Below, one piece after another: positions 1-7,540 of a stretch of 36,365 nt of DNA. A model generated the notes under the pieces. It was not told the origin of the DNA. It searched no databases and worked only from the letters and a program-made list of their open reading frames with translations. This stretch comes from Bacteroidia bacterium (lineage in GTDB: Bacteria; Bacteroidota; Bacteroidia; Bacteroidales; VadinHA17), in contig JAPLED010000053.1 of the NCBI GenBank assembly GCA_026391475.1, positions 1 through 36,365 of the forward strand, in the 5' to 3' direction. Made by a program: the position numbers and the translations under genes. How positions within the stretch are numbered: position 1 is the first letter of the stretch; each line of letters opens with the position of its first letter.

Positions 1-276
1 AGCTTTCTCAATCTGCGGAAATTCATCTTTTAAGGCTGTTGCCAGAACGTATGGAGTTCCTGAAAAAGTCTTTTTGAAATCGACGTAGTAGTTGAGTACT
101 CTATAAACCCTTTTTCTGTTTTTGTGGTAACGGTCGTAACTAAGTTCGTTGATTACAAAAAGCAACATTATAAACGAAGCTGCAAGAGCTATTGAAAGAC
201 CCATTAAATTAATTCCGGCAAATACTTTATTGTGCCTGATAAACCGGATAGCTGATTTGAGATAGTTTTTTAACAT
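1..276 (-). CDS. FtsX/MacB-like ABC transporter permease, N-terminal part (runs off window edge)
   Basis: Reverse-strand translation from the ATG at 276: MLKNYLKSAIRFIRHNKVFAGINLMGLSIALAASFIMLLFVINELSYDRYHKNRKRVYRVLNYYVDFKKTFSGTPYVLATALKDEFPQIEKA; this is the typical Bacteroidetes MacB-like N-terminus. Confidence 0.8.
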   Translation of the reverse strand, partial: MLKNYLKSAIRFIRHNKVFAGINLMGLSIALAASFIMLLFVINELSYDRYHKNRKRVYRVLNYYVDFKKTFSGTPYVLATALKDEFPQIEKA

Positions 277-318
277 GGTCCGTTCGTTGGTTTAGAGCCA
301 TTCCTGATTTATAAAAAT

Positions 319-1593
319 CTAATTGCTGCTTACTTTAAAACGGACTAATCTTAAAGGAACACCAGTTGTCTTTTTCATGAGTTGAAGCCCATAAATGTAA
401 CCGTTATAAAAAACCATTTTTGATGGTTTTATCTCTAAGTTATATTCATCGCAAACAAAGCTGCTCTGACAAACAAATTTCCCGTCATTCTCATATATCC
501 ATACATTAAACTTATTCGCATTTTCTTCTTTTGGGTATTCAAAGAATAATATATTTCCATCAGAATCTTTTATTATTGTTGAAAATACCGGCATGGGAAT
601 GGGTTCAGATATTTTTGTTAAATCGGTCTCCATTTCTTTTATCATATATTCTGAAGCAGATTTCATCTCATCGGAGGGGCCCCACAAACTCTCTGATTTT
701 GAGTTTTTATATTTCTCAATTGCTTTCTTTTGAATTTCTTTTTGTTCATCTACCGAGATGTAGTTTTTAGCCCACTCAATTTTGTCTTTTGAGATAAGTT
801 TCCCTTCTAAATCATACACTAATATTTCTCCTGTAGTTGGAATTGCAACAATCAGTTTGTTTCCTGTACATGCAATATTTGGTGATGAGACCATACCGAT
901 GCTTTTGGAAAATGGCATTGTTGTGCATGAAATTGCGCCACCCTTCTTAAACCTGTATGAATAATTAAAGAGCTTTCTTTGAGCTGACTCACCAGGATTT
1001 TCTGTAAAATATTCCCAGATAATTTTCTCCTCATTGGTTTCATAATCAACAATTGACACAAAATCACGAAATTTATTACTCCAGATTACCCATCCTACAA
1101 CAGCAATTTTATTATTGGGTAGTGGAATCATTTGTCGGGTCATATAATTGAGTTTCAAAGTTTTTTTATAATTTCCATTGAAGTCGAAACAAATCATATT
1201 CCCCATATTGTCCAAACCTGAAAAAAATGTGTTGTTATTGATTATACCTTCAATAGCATTGATTTTTTTATACTGTTCCCCTTTGCTGTTTATTATACCA
1301 AACTCCTTTTCAAACTTACCGGTTGGTGAGAATTTTGAATAGAAATTCCTGTAAGTATGATTTACAATAACAGAACCATCAGGCATTATTTTCAGAGATT
1401 TTCTATTGCCCATTGGTGTACTATAAATTGTATCATAATAAGTCTTAAAAACATTGTCCCAATTGTTACCCTGAGCATATTCAGGATCGGGGACGAGTTT
1501 TACGATTCCTCTTTTATAAACATCAATTAGTTTCTGCGCAGAGGCCGTCAATGCGACTACTGCAAGTAAGATGGTAAATAATAACTTTTTCAT
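319..1593 (-). CDS. Secreted 6-bladed beta-propeller family protein
   Basis: 424-aa ORF with a signal peptide (MKKLLFTILLAVVALTASAQ) and propeller-like segments (IMPDGSVIVNHTYRNFYSKFSPTGKFEKEFG; MICFDFNGNYKKTL; ILVYDLEGKLISK). Confidence 0.6.
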   Translation of the reverse strand: MKKLLFTILLAVVALTASAQKLIDVYKRGIVKLVPDPEYAQGNNWDNVFKTYYDTIYSTPMGNRKSLKIMPDGSVIVNHTYRNFYSKFSPTGKFEKEFGIINSKGEQYKKINAIEGIINNNTFFSGLDNMGNMICFDFNGNYKKTLKLNYMTRQMIPLPNNKIAVVGWVIWSNKFRDFVSIVDYETNEEKIIWEYFTENPGESAQRKLFNYSYRFKKGGAISCTTMPFSKSIGMVSSPNIACTGNKLIVAIPTTGEILVYDLEGKLISKDKIEWAKNYISVDEQKEIQKKAIEKYKNSKSESLWGPSDEMKSASEYMIKEMETDLTKISEPIPMPVFSTIIKDSDGNILFFEYPKEENANKFNVWIYENDGKFVCQSSFVCDEYNLEIKPSKMVFYNGYIYGLQLMKKTTGVPLRLVRFKVSSN

Positions 1594-1644
1594 TTTATCT
1601 GATTTTTTTAATTATGCTAAATGTTTATATATATGTTACTTAAA

Positions 1645-2094
1645 CTATTTTATAAAGTATTCAGAAATGTTACCTTTTGCGTCAATGAGATTGATGACCA
1701 AAGGAAGTTGTGTTACAGGGCGGTTTGCATCGACATCCATAGCAGAACCAATCTCAAGTATAATTTCATTCTGTTTTTTCATTTCCTTCTTTTGAGTAAT
1801 GACAATTACGAATAGGAGAATAGAGGCAGCTGCAATAATGTAGGAAATTCTTTTGGTCGTTAAATTGTGCTTTTTAATAAGCCTTGGGGGAATAGCAAAC
1901 TTTGGGATCTCTAAAGTGTCTTTTGTCAATAAATTTATTGCCTTTTTTACACTGGTTGCCAGTCTTTTTTGATTTTCAATTTTTACTGCACATTTATTAC
2001 AGGTAGCAACATGTTTTTCAATAAATGTAATTTCTTCCGAAGTAGCCTCTCCATCAATATATTTTTGAATTATATCATCATGAATACAGTTCAT
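1645..2094 (-). CDS. Putative anti-sigma factor with N-terminal zinc finger
   Basis: 149 aa; HVATCNKCAVKIENQ (HxxxCxxC) followed by a single TM segment; overlaps the end of the upstream ECF sigma gene. Confidence 0.7.
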   Translation of the reverse strand: MNCIHDDIIQKYIDGEATSEEITFIEKHVATCNKCAVKIENQKRLATSVKKAINLLTKDTLEIPKFAIPPRLIKKHNLTTKRISYIIAAASILLFVIVITQKKEMKKQNEIILEIGSAMDVDANRPVTQLPLVINLIDAKGNISEYFIK

Positions 2095-2566
2095 ATCGTT
2101 GATTTTTAAGTTCTTTCTCCATTTTTTTTAATGTACGTGATAACATTTTCCCTATTGAAGAAAATTTTATGCCAGTTACCTCTGCGATCTCTTTATAAGA
2201 TAGTCCTTCGCTATAGAAGGTTGCCAGAATTTTTTCCTGAGGTTTCAATTTTGAAATCGCAAGGTTTATGGCATCCTTCATCTTCTGGTTCTCTACTAAT
2301 CCGGGTTCACTTTTGTACTCACCTAGTGATTCAAGATTTTGAAATCGTTTCCTATTTCTCTGGTTATCTACGCATTTATTAATAGTAGCCCGATATAACC
2401 AGCTTTTTGGATGATGAATTATATTTCCATTGTTTGTTTTATTGAAGAAATCAATAAAAATTTCCTGAACTATATCAGAAACATCATCACTATCGCCAAC
2501 CATTCTTGTTGCAACACGGTGCATGGTCTTGTAGTTTTCAATGTATATTTCTTCGAATGTGTTCAA
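2078..2566 (-). CDS. ECF RNA polymerase sigma factor
   Basis: 162 aa; region 2 (VSDIVQEIFIDFFN) and region 4 (LKPQEKILATFYSEGLSYKEIAEVTGIKFSSIGKMLSRTLKKM) motifs. Confidence 0.85.
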   Translation of the reverse strand: MNTFEEIYIENYKTMHRVATRMVGDSDDVSDIVQEIFIDFFNKTNNGNIIHHPKSWLYRATINKCVDNQRNRKRFQNLESLGEYKSEPGLVENQKMKDAINLAISKLKPQEKILATFYSEGLSYKEIAEVTGIKFSSIGKMLSRTLKKMEKELKNQRYELYS

Positions 2567-2807
2567 AATATACTTTTACTAGTAAGGCGTATAACTATAC
2601 TATTTTGTGACAAAAAGATGATATATTTTAAATAGAGCATCAATAATAATTAAAAACTGTTAGCACAAGTATTACTTTACTGTCGCACGTTGGAAGAGTC
2701 GCTGTAAAATGAAGTGTCAGCCGTAACTTTCTTTGACCTCTGCAGCTTTAGCGAAAGAGGTAGCGAAGGCTGAGCAACTTACCTCTACGAGATTGGCGGC
2801 ATTATTT

Positions 2808-3844
2808 TTATTTTTGGAATATGTCAAAATATTCCCGGAAGATATATTTTCTATTTCGTTTAAATCCGGTTAGTTCTTCTAAGATTCCCTCTCTTTGAAA
2901 ATCAGCAATCAGTCTATTTGCTGTAGAAGGAGCGATACCTAGTAAAGCACAGACTGAATTTGAATCTGTGATCGGATCTTTTTGAAAACATTAATTGAAC
3001 TTGAAGCTGTCTCTATGATCCCAACTAAAAAGAATTTTATCCACTGTGATAAATTGTTTTTAGTCCTGGCTATCATTAGATTGTCAAAGTAATGGGTCCT
3101 GTTTTTTTCGAAGAAATCAGATAAATACAGAGAGGGTTTGTTTAGTATGTCATTACTCACAAGGTAGAGGGTTATCAATAGTCGTCCAATTCTACCATTA
3201 CCATCCAGGAAAGGGTGGATTGTCTCAAACTGATAATGTGCAATTGCAATTCTTATCAAATGTGGAGTAAGTAACTTTTGGTTATTTAAAAACAATTCCA
3301 GATCCGTCATTAAATCAAGAACCGATGATTGGTGAGGGGGTATGTAAATGGCATCCTTTAATGTAGCGCCCATCCAGTTTTGACTTTTTCGAAATTCTCC
3401 AGGATTTTTTTTCTCACCTCTGACACTTTGAAGTAGAACCTTGTGAGTATTCCTGATCAGTCGATTTGAAATTGGCAACTTTTCAAGTTGCACAATAGAG
3501 TAGTTTATAGCATTAATATAGTTTTGAACTTCATTCCAATCATCTCTTTTTTCCGGAGATATATCTTCTTCCTTAATAAGAACATCCTCAATATTTGTTT
3601 TTGTTCCCTCAATCTGGCTTGATGTCGTAGCCTCTTTTGTTATATGCATTTTGATAAAATAATCCACATCAGGGATTAATTGAGAAAATGCATTTAATTC
3701 GCCAATTAGTCTGTTTGCATCTGATAATAAGGAGTTTATTCCTGGTGATGCAATGATCCACTCATGGTCAATCTTCTCAGGTAGGAAGCTTTTATATTGA
3801 TACTGTTCAATGTATTTACCAGACTTAAAATCTTCTAGTCTCAT
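2808..3844 (-). pseudogene. Fic family protein, frameshifted near its C-terminus
   Basis: ORF 2939..3844 contains the Fic motif HPFLDGNGRIGRLL. The wHTH tail continues in another frame to a stop at 2808-2810: KDPITDSNSVCALLGIAPSTANRLIADFQREGILEELTGFKRNRKYIFREYFDIFQK. Confidence 0.75.
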
Positions 3845-4002
3845 TTTTACTTTTATTGCAAATATAAATAATTATATTTTCATAATCGTCTAAAAACGAA
3901 ATTATAAATCCGGGCGTTTTCATTCTGTCAGGGACGTCCATCATTAATGCTAACGGCAGCAGGTTGAAGAAGGTTACGTTACTCGCTTATTGGGTGTAGG
4001 GC

Positions 4003-4302
4003 TTATTTAAAAGTCAAGTTATTAGGATCTTGTCTAGTGTCATAAATCCTAAGAATGTCAATTTGAGTTTTACTGTCCCGATAGAATATTGAATTGTGCT
4101 TAGTAAGTACGCACTTTCTAATTTTTTTCTTTTTGTAAATTATCGGGAATTGTCTCGGATTAATAGAAATTTGCTTGAGAATATTTTCGGTTAAATCAAT
4201 AAAATGAATAGCTACCTTTTCATCCCAATTTTCGTTAAGGTAATCAAGTATATTGGCAAAGTCAATTTCAGAAAGTGGCGACCAGATGATCTGCTTAGAC
4301 AT
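4003..4302 (-). CDS. RelE/ParE-type toxin
   Basis: MSKQIIWSPLSEIDFANILDYLNENWDEKVAIHFIDLTENILKQISINPRQFPIIYKKKKIRKCVLTKHNSIFYRDSKTQIDILRIYDTRQDPNNLTFK; start overlaps the antitoxin stop by 8 bp. The ORF track gives a longer N-terminus (4371). Confidence 0.85.
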   Translation of the reverse strand: MSKQIIWSPLSEIDFANILDYLNENWDEKVAIHFIDLTENILKQISINPRQFPIIYKKKKIRKCVLTKHNSIFYRDSKTQIDILRIYDTRQDPNNLTFK

Positions 4303-4561
4303 GAGAATATTTCTTACGGAACTTATCAAGGACAACTTTATTTTGAATTCCTTTTCCGGCCTCAATCTCATCTATAGCATCAAAAATCCCATGTTTCTGG
4401 TTTTCAGACAACTTATCCCAATCAGAGATATCTTTCTGTCCATTGATATAATTAATTAAAACTCCATAAAGTTCCTCAAGTTTGCTTTTTTCAAGCGCGT
4501 CAATCTGACGAAAAATCCTGAGTTTTAAATCAGCAGTTGTCATGTTGAAATCTTTTCCCAA
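4295..4561 (-). CDS. Antitoxin paired with the ParE toxin
   Basis: 88 aa immediately upstream of and overlapping the toxin; acidic C-terminal segment LSENQKHGIFDAIDEIEAGKGI typical of small antitoxins. Confidence 0.75.
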   Translation of the reverse strand: MGKDFNMTTADLKLRIFRQIDALEKSKLEELYGVLINYINGQKDISDWDKLSENQKHGIFDAIDEIEAGKGIQNKVVLDKFRKKYSHV

Positions 4562-4716
4562 AGATAATAAAAAAGTTTCTCATTGTTTTTGGTCACGGTT
4601 TGAAGCCTTGCACCCAGCGGCAACCTTTGAGGGAGGTTCCGTTACCCGGCGCAGCCCATCCGGCTACTGATCCCGGTAGTCTGGCAGGGAGTTATAAGTC
4701 AAATCGTGTTGTATCA

Positions 4717-4974
4717 AAGCGCAGGTGGTTGATTTATATCCACAGGAGCTTCATTTACTTTTGCAGTTACTAAATCCATAAACGCAGTTCGCTGATTCTA
4801 TTTCGCAGCTGCCAGATTAATAACCGCAGTTAGGATTTTTATAACCGTAGTCGAGTGAAAGTAAACCGCAGCCGGTAAATACATAAGCTCAGTAAGCAAT
4901 TTTATAAACGCAGTCAGCAATTCTATAAACGGAGTAGCTTGTTTTGGTTTTGTAGTTGTCTTACCTATACCCGA
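4717..4974 (-). repeat. Degenerate 21-bp tandem array; minus strand reads as heptad peptide repeats with one in-frame stop
   Basis: NCAG-like cores at 4721, 4742, 4763, 4784, 4805, 4826, 4847, 4868, 4889, 4910, 4931 and 4952, every spacing exactly 21. Minus-strand frame 4974->4717: ...ATPFIELLTAFIKLLTELMYLPAAVYFHSTTVIKILTAVINLAAAK*NQRTAFMDLVTAKVNEAPVDINQPPAL; TAG at 4798-4800, no upstream ATG. Confidence 0.85.
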
Positions 4975-5037
4975 TTATGCTTAGGCTTTATTTTAATTTA
5001 TTAGAAGGCACTTTCTGTTTATTTTAATCAAACAGTC

Positions 5038-5604
5038 CTATACATCCTTAATCTTCAGTCTTTTTAGAATTCTATTCACTGCTTCTTTATCAAAATGTTC
5101 AGGGTCAAATTCTCCTCCCAGCCATTCAATATAGCTGTCATATTCTTCATGTTTTGGTTGTTTTAATATTTCTAATAGATCTGAATAACCCCATACTCCA
5201 CCACAATCTTCTGGGGGACAAGCCATCTTACCTTCCAAACAGACAGGGAATTTCAATTTTTCATCACCAGGAAGGATTTTTTCTAATAATACATCGTGTT
5301 CCCAACCGTCTCCAAAGTCATATTCGTAAACAATTTTATCTTTCTCCTTTTTCAGCAAGTCGGATATTTTGATTTTCTTGTAATCTACATTATTCATCTC
5401 ACCCCATGTGTCGTCGCCCGGCATTCTCTCTGTGTAGAAAGTCCGGTCTTTAATAAATTGGTGTAAATGTGAATTTTCCCAACCCATTGAGACTTGAATT
5501 ATCATATGAAAATCCGATAGCAATAAGTTCGAAGGGATCAATAATCTTCTCCAAATCTTCGGTTTAAATCTTGTCAATGCAATTTGAATCTGATATGTTT
5601 TCAT
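5038..5604 (-). CDS. Plasmid pRiA4b ORF-3 family protein
   Basis: 188 aa: KTYQIQIALTRFKPKIWRRLLIPSNLLLSDFHMIIQVSMGWENSHLHQF...YEYDFGDGWEHDVLLEKI...CPPEDCGGVWGY..LLE, the characteristic family pattern. Confidence 0.85.
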   Translation of the reverse strand: MKTYQIQIALTRFKPKIWRRLLIPSNLLLSDFHMIIQVSMGWENSHLHQFIKDRTFYTERMPGDDTWGEMNNVDYKKIKISDLLKKEKDKIVYEYDFGDGWEHDVLLEKILPGDEKLKFPVCLEGKMACPPEDCGGVWGYSDLLEILKQPKHEEYDSYIEWLGGEFDPEHFDKEAVNRILKRLKIKDV

Positions 5605-5714
5605 AGTAATAGTATTTCTTTCAAATATAGAAAAAATGTCTATTCGTGAATCCCGACTTGCTTACCACGGAGATCGATATTGTTAGTTGGGGTCGATATC
5701 AACCGCTGGATTGG

Positions 5715-5732
5715 TCCCGATAGCTATCGGGA
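5715..5732. repeat. 18-bp perfect palindrome TCCCGATAGCTATCGGGA
   Basis: Read directly from the sequence. Confidence 0.9.
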
Positions 5733-5788
5733 TTGCAAAGGGTAGAAGAGCAGGAGTTGCCTCGTCATAAGTAACTTATCTAAGTGGT

Positions 5789-6046
5789 ACTGCAAAAACC
5801 ATTAATTTGTTTTGGTTAATTTCTTAAAGTTACAGAATCATTGTCGTATAGTAGTCCCGGGTAGGCAAAAAAAGCATTCCGATGAATCGGGACAAGTTGT
5901 GTTTGGTGGTAAAACCATGTCCTTGACAATCTATGACCGGAGAAAATTGACCATCCTTGATCGAAGTTAAGTGCCTTTTGATAAGCTATATATATAATTT
6001 AAAATCTAATCGATCAAATGTGGTCAAAACGTCTGGTTTTTGCAGT
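5789..6046. repeat. 258-bp segment bounded by 13-bp perfect inverted repeats (ACTGCAAAAACCA / TGGTTTTTGCAGT)
   Basis: Arms at 5789-5801 and 6034-6046; no ORF assigned inside. Confidence 0.55.
5823..5878 (+). repeat. Direct repeat copy 1 flanking the 180-aa ORF
   Basis: cttaaagttacagaatcattgtcgtatagtagtcccgggtaggcaaaaaaagcat, about 80% identical by eye to 6846-6899. Confidence 0.7.
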
Positions 6047-6253
6047 TAAGGCCTAAGCAGTCTCACCGTGGAGGACCCACCCCAACTCCTGGTGCAAAGC
6101 CTATTGCCTGGACGGTGGGCATCCAAGCGAGCCCGCCCAAAGTCTCGATGCCACCACCCAGTCGGCACAAGGTCACTTTTTACATGTTTTACATATTTTA
6201 CATATTGACCAAGAAACCATAAGGCATTGTTATCATACCTGTCATTACTTACT

Positions 6254-6796
6254 TCATTGTCCTACAGACCAGCCTGGAACGGCACAGATACGTCCATTAT
6301 TGACTACTTCTAATTTGGTCTGTCCCCGATGATTGCTTGAATATTCTTGAGGAAAATATACAAGCTCGTCTGTATCCAGTGCCTGTCTTAAGGTATCCCA
6401 TATCCAGACATGTTTTTCGGTATTGACACGAACAGGTATTAAAGGATCAGAAGGAGAACGTCTGGTTTGATAAATTTTCCCTTCTGCTGCGTGGTTAATA
6501 ATAGCTGCTTGCATTCGGTCAATAAGAAGGGGCGTTGGTATTGCCATGGGTGTTAATTCTAAACGATCAAACCCTTGTGGAACTTTTCTGCCCACAAGTT
6601 CTCTATTATGATCAAATAGTTCTACAACCTGTTCTTGGGTTGGTATTGGATACTCTTTTCCATCTATTCCGATCACCCCAATGCTTTCTGATTTCGAAAG
6701 AAACGTGAGAATGCCGATGCGGTTTAAGGCGGTAACGCAACGGGCATATTCCCTTTCAACAGGAAATAACTGTTCTGATTGAGGAGCTCCTTCCAT
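6254..6796 (-). CDS. Hypothetical protein, possibly truncated at its C-terminus
   Basis: 180-aa ORF (MEGAPQSEQLFPVEREYARCVTALNRIGIL...VNTEKHVWIWDTLRQALDTDELVYFPQEYSSNHRGQTKLEVVNNGRICAVPGWSVGQ); coherent protein-like composition, no family recognised; ends abruptly. Confidence 0.55.
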   Translation of the reverse strand: MEGAPQSEQLFPVEREYARCVTALNRIGILTFLSKSESIGVIGIDGKEYPIPTQEQVVELFDHNRELVGRKVPQGFDRLELTPMAIPTPLLIDRMQAAIINHAAEGKIYQTRRSPSDPLIPVRVNTEKHVWIWDTLRQALDTDELVYFPQEYSSNHRGQTKLEVVNNGRICAVPGWSVGQ

Positions 6797-6845
6797 GTGC
6801 GCTGATGCTTCTATGCAAAAACTTTTTTTTTGTCAGGGTTAAAAA

Positions 6846-6899
6846 CTTAAAGTTACAGAAACGTTGTTATTTAATAGTCCAAGGCTGGCAAAAAAGCAT
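6846..6899 (+). repeat. Direct repeat copy 2 flanking the 180-aa ORF
   Basis: cttaaagttacagaaacgttgttatttaatagtccaaggctggcaaaaaagcat. Confidence 0.7.
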
Positions 6900-6979
6900 G
6901 TGCTTGGCAGCTGGTGTGGGTGTCGCGATGGCAAGCTGCCAAACTCTTGCTTGAGCGTCGGATATCTATGCGTCGTGCA

Positions 6980-7133
6980 TTATTTGATTCTTTCGATATC
7001 TTGTTTGTTGTTGAATAAATATACCAGGTAAATTGTTTGCCCAGATATTTCATAGAAAATTGATGTTTGCTTACTTAATAGAGCTTTACGCAATCTCGAA
7101 TTATGTCCAAAAAATCTTGTAATCAGAGGCCAT
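6980..7133 (-). pseudogene. Remnant of a RelE/ParE-type toxin (N- and C-terminal fragments only)
   Basis: ATG at 7133 overlapping the antitoxin stop: MASDYKIFWT*. Shifted frame downstream: LRKALLSKQTSIFYEISGQTIYLVYLFNNKQDIERIK* (stop 6980-6982), which matches the C-terminus of ParE-like toxins (compare RKCVLTKHNSIFYRDSKTQIDILRIYDTRQDP of the intact toxin at 4003-4302). Confidence 0.7.
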
Positions 7134-7404
7134 ACTTCAGTCTTACCGTGTCATTTGGTGTAACTCTACCAGCATCTACATCTTTTAATCCTCTGTCAAT
7201 TCCAAATTTTTGTTCATCTGTCAAATCGTGCCACCAATCATCATGAGAAACATTAGAATCTTTTACTATTTTGAGATAATCTATAGTTTCATCATCTTCA
7301 AGTTTAGTGAGCCATTCAATTAGTTCTAATTTTACAGCATCGTGTCCCATTTTTTTTTCAAATTTACGAAAATTGTAGAATATTCTCAAAGTGACGGTTT
7401 GCAT
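7123..7404 (-). CDS. Antitoxin-like protein, orphaned by toxin decay
   Basis: 93 aa; the likely start at the internal MGHDAVKLELIEWL gives a typical antitoxin (DDWWHDLTDEQKFGIDRGLKDVDAGRV), analogous to the antitoxin at 4295..4561. Confidence 0.7.
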   Translation of the reverse strand: MQTVTLRIFYNFRKFEKKMGHDAVKLELIEWLTKLEDDETIDYLKIVKDSNVSHDDWWHDLTDEQKFGIDRGLKDVDAGRVTPNDTVRLKYGL

Positions 7405-7540
7405 GACGCATAACGTGTGTATTTATGCCAATGCCCCGTCAGTCACAAAAGCATCTTATAATTAATACGCTGAAATACATGTTGATACAATGCTCTTTGA
7501 CTAACTTTCACCATTTATAATTCATACTCAAGTTAAACAT

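Noticed and set aside
4717-4974. 21-bp periodic array considered as a CRISPR
   Set aside because: Units are contiguous and degenerate with no spacer sequences, and no cas genes are nearby.
6040-6222. 60-aa plus-strand ORF (MQLRPKQSHRGGPTPTPG...)
   Set aside because: Short, proline/serine-rich translation over a GC-rich non-coding block, with no ribosome-binding context or protein-like pattern.
6871-7053. 60-aa minus-strand ORF (MKYLGKQFTWYIYS...)
   Set aside because: It is an alternative frame across the decayed toxin C-terminus; the toxin frame has the meaningful peptide.
2640-7500. Canonical integron attC array
   Set aside because: No integrase gene in the window, and no spacer shows convincing paired RYYYAAC/GTTRRRY cores; kept only as a cassette-like hypothesis.
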